From Punica granatum (taxonomy: Eukaryota > Streptophyta > Magnoliopsida > Myrtales > Lythraceae): a stretch of DNA of 64,000 nucleotides. How positions within the stretch are numbered: position 1 is the first letter of the stretch; the number at the start of each line of letters is the position of its first letter. This document shows positions 61,414 through 64,000 of the stretch, piece by piece. The notes under the pieces were generated by a model, which did no database searches, was not told the origin of the DNA, and worked only from the letters and a program-made list of their open reading frames with translations. The position numbers and the translations under genes are program-made. Location of the stretch: NCBI RefSeq assembly GCF_007655135.1, contig NC_045129.1:5890001-5954000 (forward strand). Direction: 5' to 3'.

Positions 61414-62817
61414 CTTTGAAGAGCAAAATGGGAGGGGCCAAGTGGGTGAGAGGAGGAGATGTACGGTGGAATGAATGGATATGGATTTGATGTATGCGAC
61501 GACAAGAGCGTTTATGAGAGATGAGATTGAGAGACGAACGAGTAGGCATTGATTGTCTTTTGGCGGGAGGGAATATTCCCAAGGGATCTTCCCTTCCTCA
61601 ATCGTGACCCGACCTCAGACTAATATGACTCGGACTGGACCATCGTGCCATACGAATTCGTCATCCTAAATAAAAGATTTCGGTAAAATTCATAAATAAA
61701 ATTTTATTTGTGGGTTAAAGCCTTCGGACGGAGGTTTTAGACGGGGTGCGCCGGGTCCATACAGTCGTGCAGCGCAAGGGCTCCTACAGCAAGCTTCAGG
61801 CCGCTTCTATACGCCCATGGCAGTAGTGATGGCCTGCTGGTTATCCTATGCGGCAAAGATGCCTTCTGTCAATGAAGAATTATTATTCCTTAATGGTGGG
61901 AAGGGGACCCACCAGCATTATTCTATTTTTTGATTGAAAAAATAATTATTCTATTTTTCGTACGTAAAACATTATATCTATTATGGTTCATTAATTTATC
62001 CAGGGAAAATTACGGAAAAGCTTGTGGACTGATGGATTGTAGGGCTTTAACCCCTCCGAGGGAGGGGAGCCCTTCCAGAAATTCTCAACGGCACAGGGGC
62101 GAGGCCCAGGCCGAAGAGGGGGTTTGGAAATAGTTTTCAACCAGCAATTGACGCGCCTCGGTTAGAACCTCATTAGCTGCGTCATTGCCCCAAGCGCAAA
62201 GATGCTTACAACTACCCCCCCGCCCGCCCTTTTATAATGCCTCCTGTCTCCCTTCCCTTCCACCCCTGGCCGATGTGGGATTCTCCTGATTTTATGACAC
62301 AGTCTCTCTCTCCTCGCCGCCCTCTTGTCTTCTCAATTGCCGACTTCGCCTCATATCTTAGGCCCAATCGCCGACTTCCATATTTTAATCACTCTCCTTT
62401 TCTGCTCAAATATTAACGCCAGCTATCGGTTAACTTGATTCCTTCGACCAGAAGTTCCGGTGTTTAAAAATGTGCTGCCCAGGTTTAAGATCGAGGATTG
62501 GATACGGGTTACGGTTTATATCTTCGTTCATTAATTCATTGCTCGAAATGAACCACAAATGTCTCTGTCCCGGAAAATCGGCAAATTAACTCAATCTCTG
62601 TAAAGGTACATCCGTGCTGCATTCAAATGTGTGATCACCGTATCTTGTACAAAACTCGTTTTGGTACAATAAGAGCATGGAGCATCTATACAGCTGAATC
62701 CTGTGTAAAGTTAAGATTTCGAATTCGATCTATGCTCTTTAACACCGCAAAAGCTGCAAATATATTCCTGGAGTCCGCTGCCCACCTTATCAAATTCTCT
62801 GGGCAAATGTCGATTCT
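61414..62817. other. Intergenic between CRAL-TRIO and LTO1-like genes
   Basis: The first 200 bases are probably promoter of the CRAL-TRIO gene. No gene recognised in the remainder. Short matching inverted words (GGGTTAAAGCC near 61714, complement near 62043) might be traces of an element but are too short to call. Confidence 0.5.
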
Positions 62818-64000
62818 CTAACTTGGCTGGCCTACTTCATTAGACTCGAACCCTGATACTCGGGCCAGCTCTGCTAGTTCCTGCTCTCCGCTCAAGACCT
62901 ACACAATGACATTATTTTATTTTATTTTCCAATTTTTTGGTCAGAAGTAGATTGTTACGAATCATCTAAACGATAATACACCAGTCAAGATTTCAATTAT
63001 TAAGTTTGAAGCAAACTTCTCGAGATCGAGATATCAATACGATCTACCACATGCAATACACTAATGTTTTTCGATTCTACAGCTAGAAGCTTAAAGTGAT
63101 TTAGCATATATTTAGTATCATACAAGATCTAATATTGTTGCTGAATCCTGTATGAAAAGCAATGTAAAATTTAGAGTTTATTCCAGCAATTTCTTCTTTT
63201 GCATGGGATGGGGATATTCAAGTCAGGAGCTCTGCAAGGCTACATACCTGACCATTAATGATCCATGTTGGAAAACCTTCGATTGCAGCATCCGCACATG
63301 CCTTCTCTATCTTAGTCCCTTTCTTATATCCATTTGGAAAGCACTCCGCATAATCTAGAAGCTTTGCAGCCTCCTTACCGAACATCTAGAATGACGGAAG
63401 AATTGAAGGGGATGAGTACATACAGGGGGAAACCGAGCTTAATACGTAGGAGCAATGTTTTCTGACATGCTTCTAGGCCAAGTTTAGTTTTGCTCAAAAC
63501 CCTTCTGTCTTTTCTGTCTTGGTTTCTATATAACGCTCGGACACAAAGCAACAGTTTGCGTATGATAGATCACAGCATGACACTGAAACTCAATTATATC
63601 ATAGCTCACAGCTTGGCTCTTTCAATTAAATCTTCAGGTTTTTCAGTCATGTTCCAGCTATCAATTATGGGGAAACAACTATTGGGTAATAATACGAGTC
63701 TATTTAACAGATATAAGATGATGAGGTTTACCTCTTTTTGTTCCAAACAATGAGAGCACCAAAAAGCTCCATACATCTTAGCCCCTATGGACCGCAAATG
63801 CCGTGCAAGAGAAACAGCAAAGGGACTTGACTGAGTGGTTACCTCAGTGGTGAAATATGGCAGGTCCACCTCAGCAAGGCTGTCCAATTAGATGTGAAGA
63901 AACAGAGAGAAAATTAGACAAAAGAAATTGTTTCACTCCTGAATGAACATATGATTCAAACACTTTATAACAGAGCACAATCATAGCAGGATGATCAAAG
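62818..64000 (-). CDS. LTO1: Thiol-disulfide oxidoreductase LTO1-like, C-terminal exons (partial)
   Basis: Last three exons of a VKOR-thioredoxin fusion: 63732-63879, 63248-63385 and 62818-62898, ending at TAG 62818-62820; the rest lies beyond the right edge. They encode the thioredoxin-like domain with the CxxC active site in GAFWCSHCLEQKE. There follows a Cys-containing FPNGYKKGTK block, a second Cys in KACADAA, and GFPTWIING with the cis-Pro typical of the fold. In Arabidopsis, LTO1 sits in the thylakoid membrane and forms disulfides in lumen proteins needed for photosystem II assembly. Splice sites are GT/AG; the first visible exon starts in phase 2, so upstream exons must exist. Confidence 0.93.

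Noticed and set aside
61714..62060. Possible inverted-repeat element (GGGTTAAAGCC and its complement)
   Set aside because: The matching words are only about 11 bp, with no target duplication visible.

Overview
This window is nuclear DNA from a flowering plant, most likely a eudicot. Genes have short exons with GT/AG introns, and plant-specific families are present (GH19 class II chitinase, SAUR, KIB/SKIP23-type F-box, UPF0548, LTO1-like VKOR-thioredoxin). Plant LTR retrotransposons and MITEs fill much of the rest. I cannot name the species. All gene identities come from reading translated exons; no search was run.

Layout. (1) From 1 to about 46.8 kb lies a tandemly amplified segment. Each unit has a class II chitinase (+) facing, tail to tail, a protein S-acyltransferase gene of the PAT10 type (-). 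Four chitinases have complete three-exon frames (953-2012, 7932-8991, 32100-33157, 39649-40697). Two more are wrecks (about 4.1-5.4 kb and 11.3-11.5 kb). Only the last unit has a full PAT10 gene (42020-46805, 11 exons, 340 codons). The other units carry only 3' parts of it, and at least the two longest of these lack the exon that holds the DHHC active site. Chitinases 1 and 2 form one subgroup with changed active-site residues; 3 and 4 form the other, with canonical residues. A small unidentified membrane ORF sits between units.

(2) Mobile DNA is nested in this cluster. There is a solo LTR (3540-4104) and a 1.47 kb non-autonomous LTR element of the same family (12574-14039). A 13.4 kb LTR element without recognisable gag-pol (14324-27707, LARD-like) contains a remarkable 29-bp tandem array. 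Three MITE-like elements lie at 28288, 35383 and 51339.

(3) From 49.7 to 57.6 kb a gene pair has been duplicated: an F-box/DUF295 gene (-) head to head with a UPF0548 gene (+). Both F-box copies are open. One UPF0548 copy (56414-57577) is complete; the other (52342-52968) is dead.

(4) From 58.5 to 64 kb are single genes: a SAUR (+), a small CRAL-TRIO/SEC14-like protein (-), and the last three exons of an LTO1-like thylakoid thiol oxidoreductase (-) that runs off the right edge.

The genes form no single pathway. The chitinase cluster suggests defence-gene birth and death, with PAT10 as a passenger partly copied along with it. No CRISPR, rRNA or tRNA gene was recognised.
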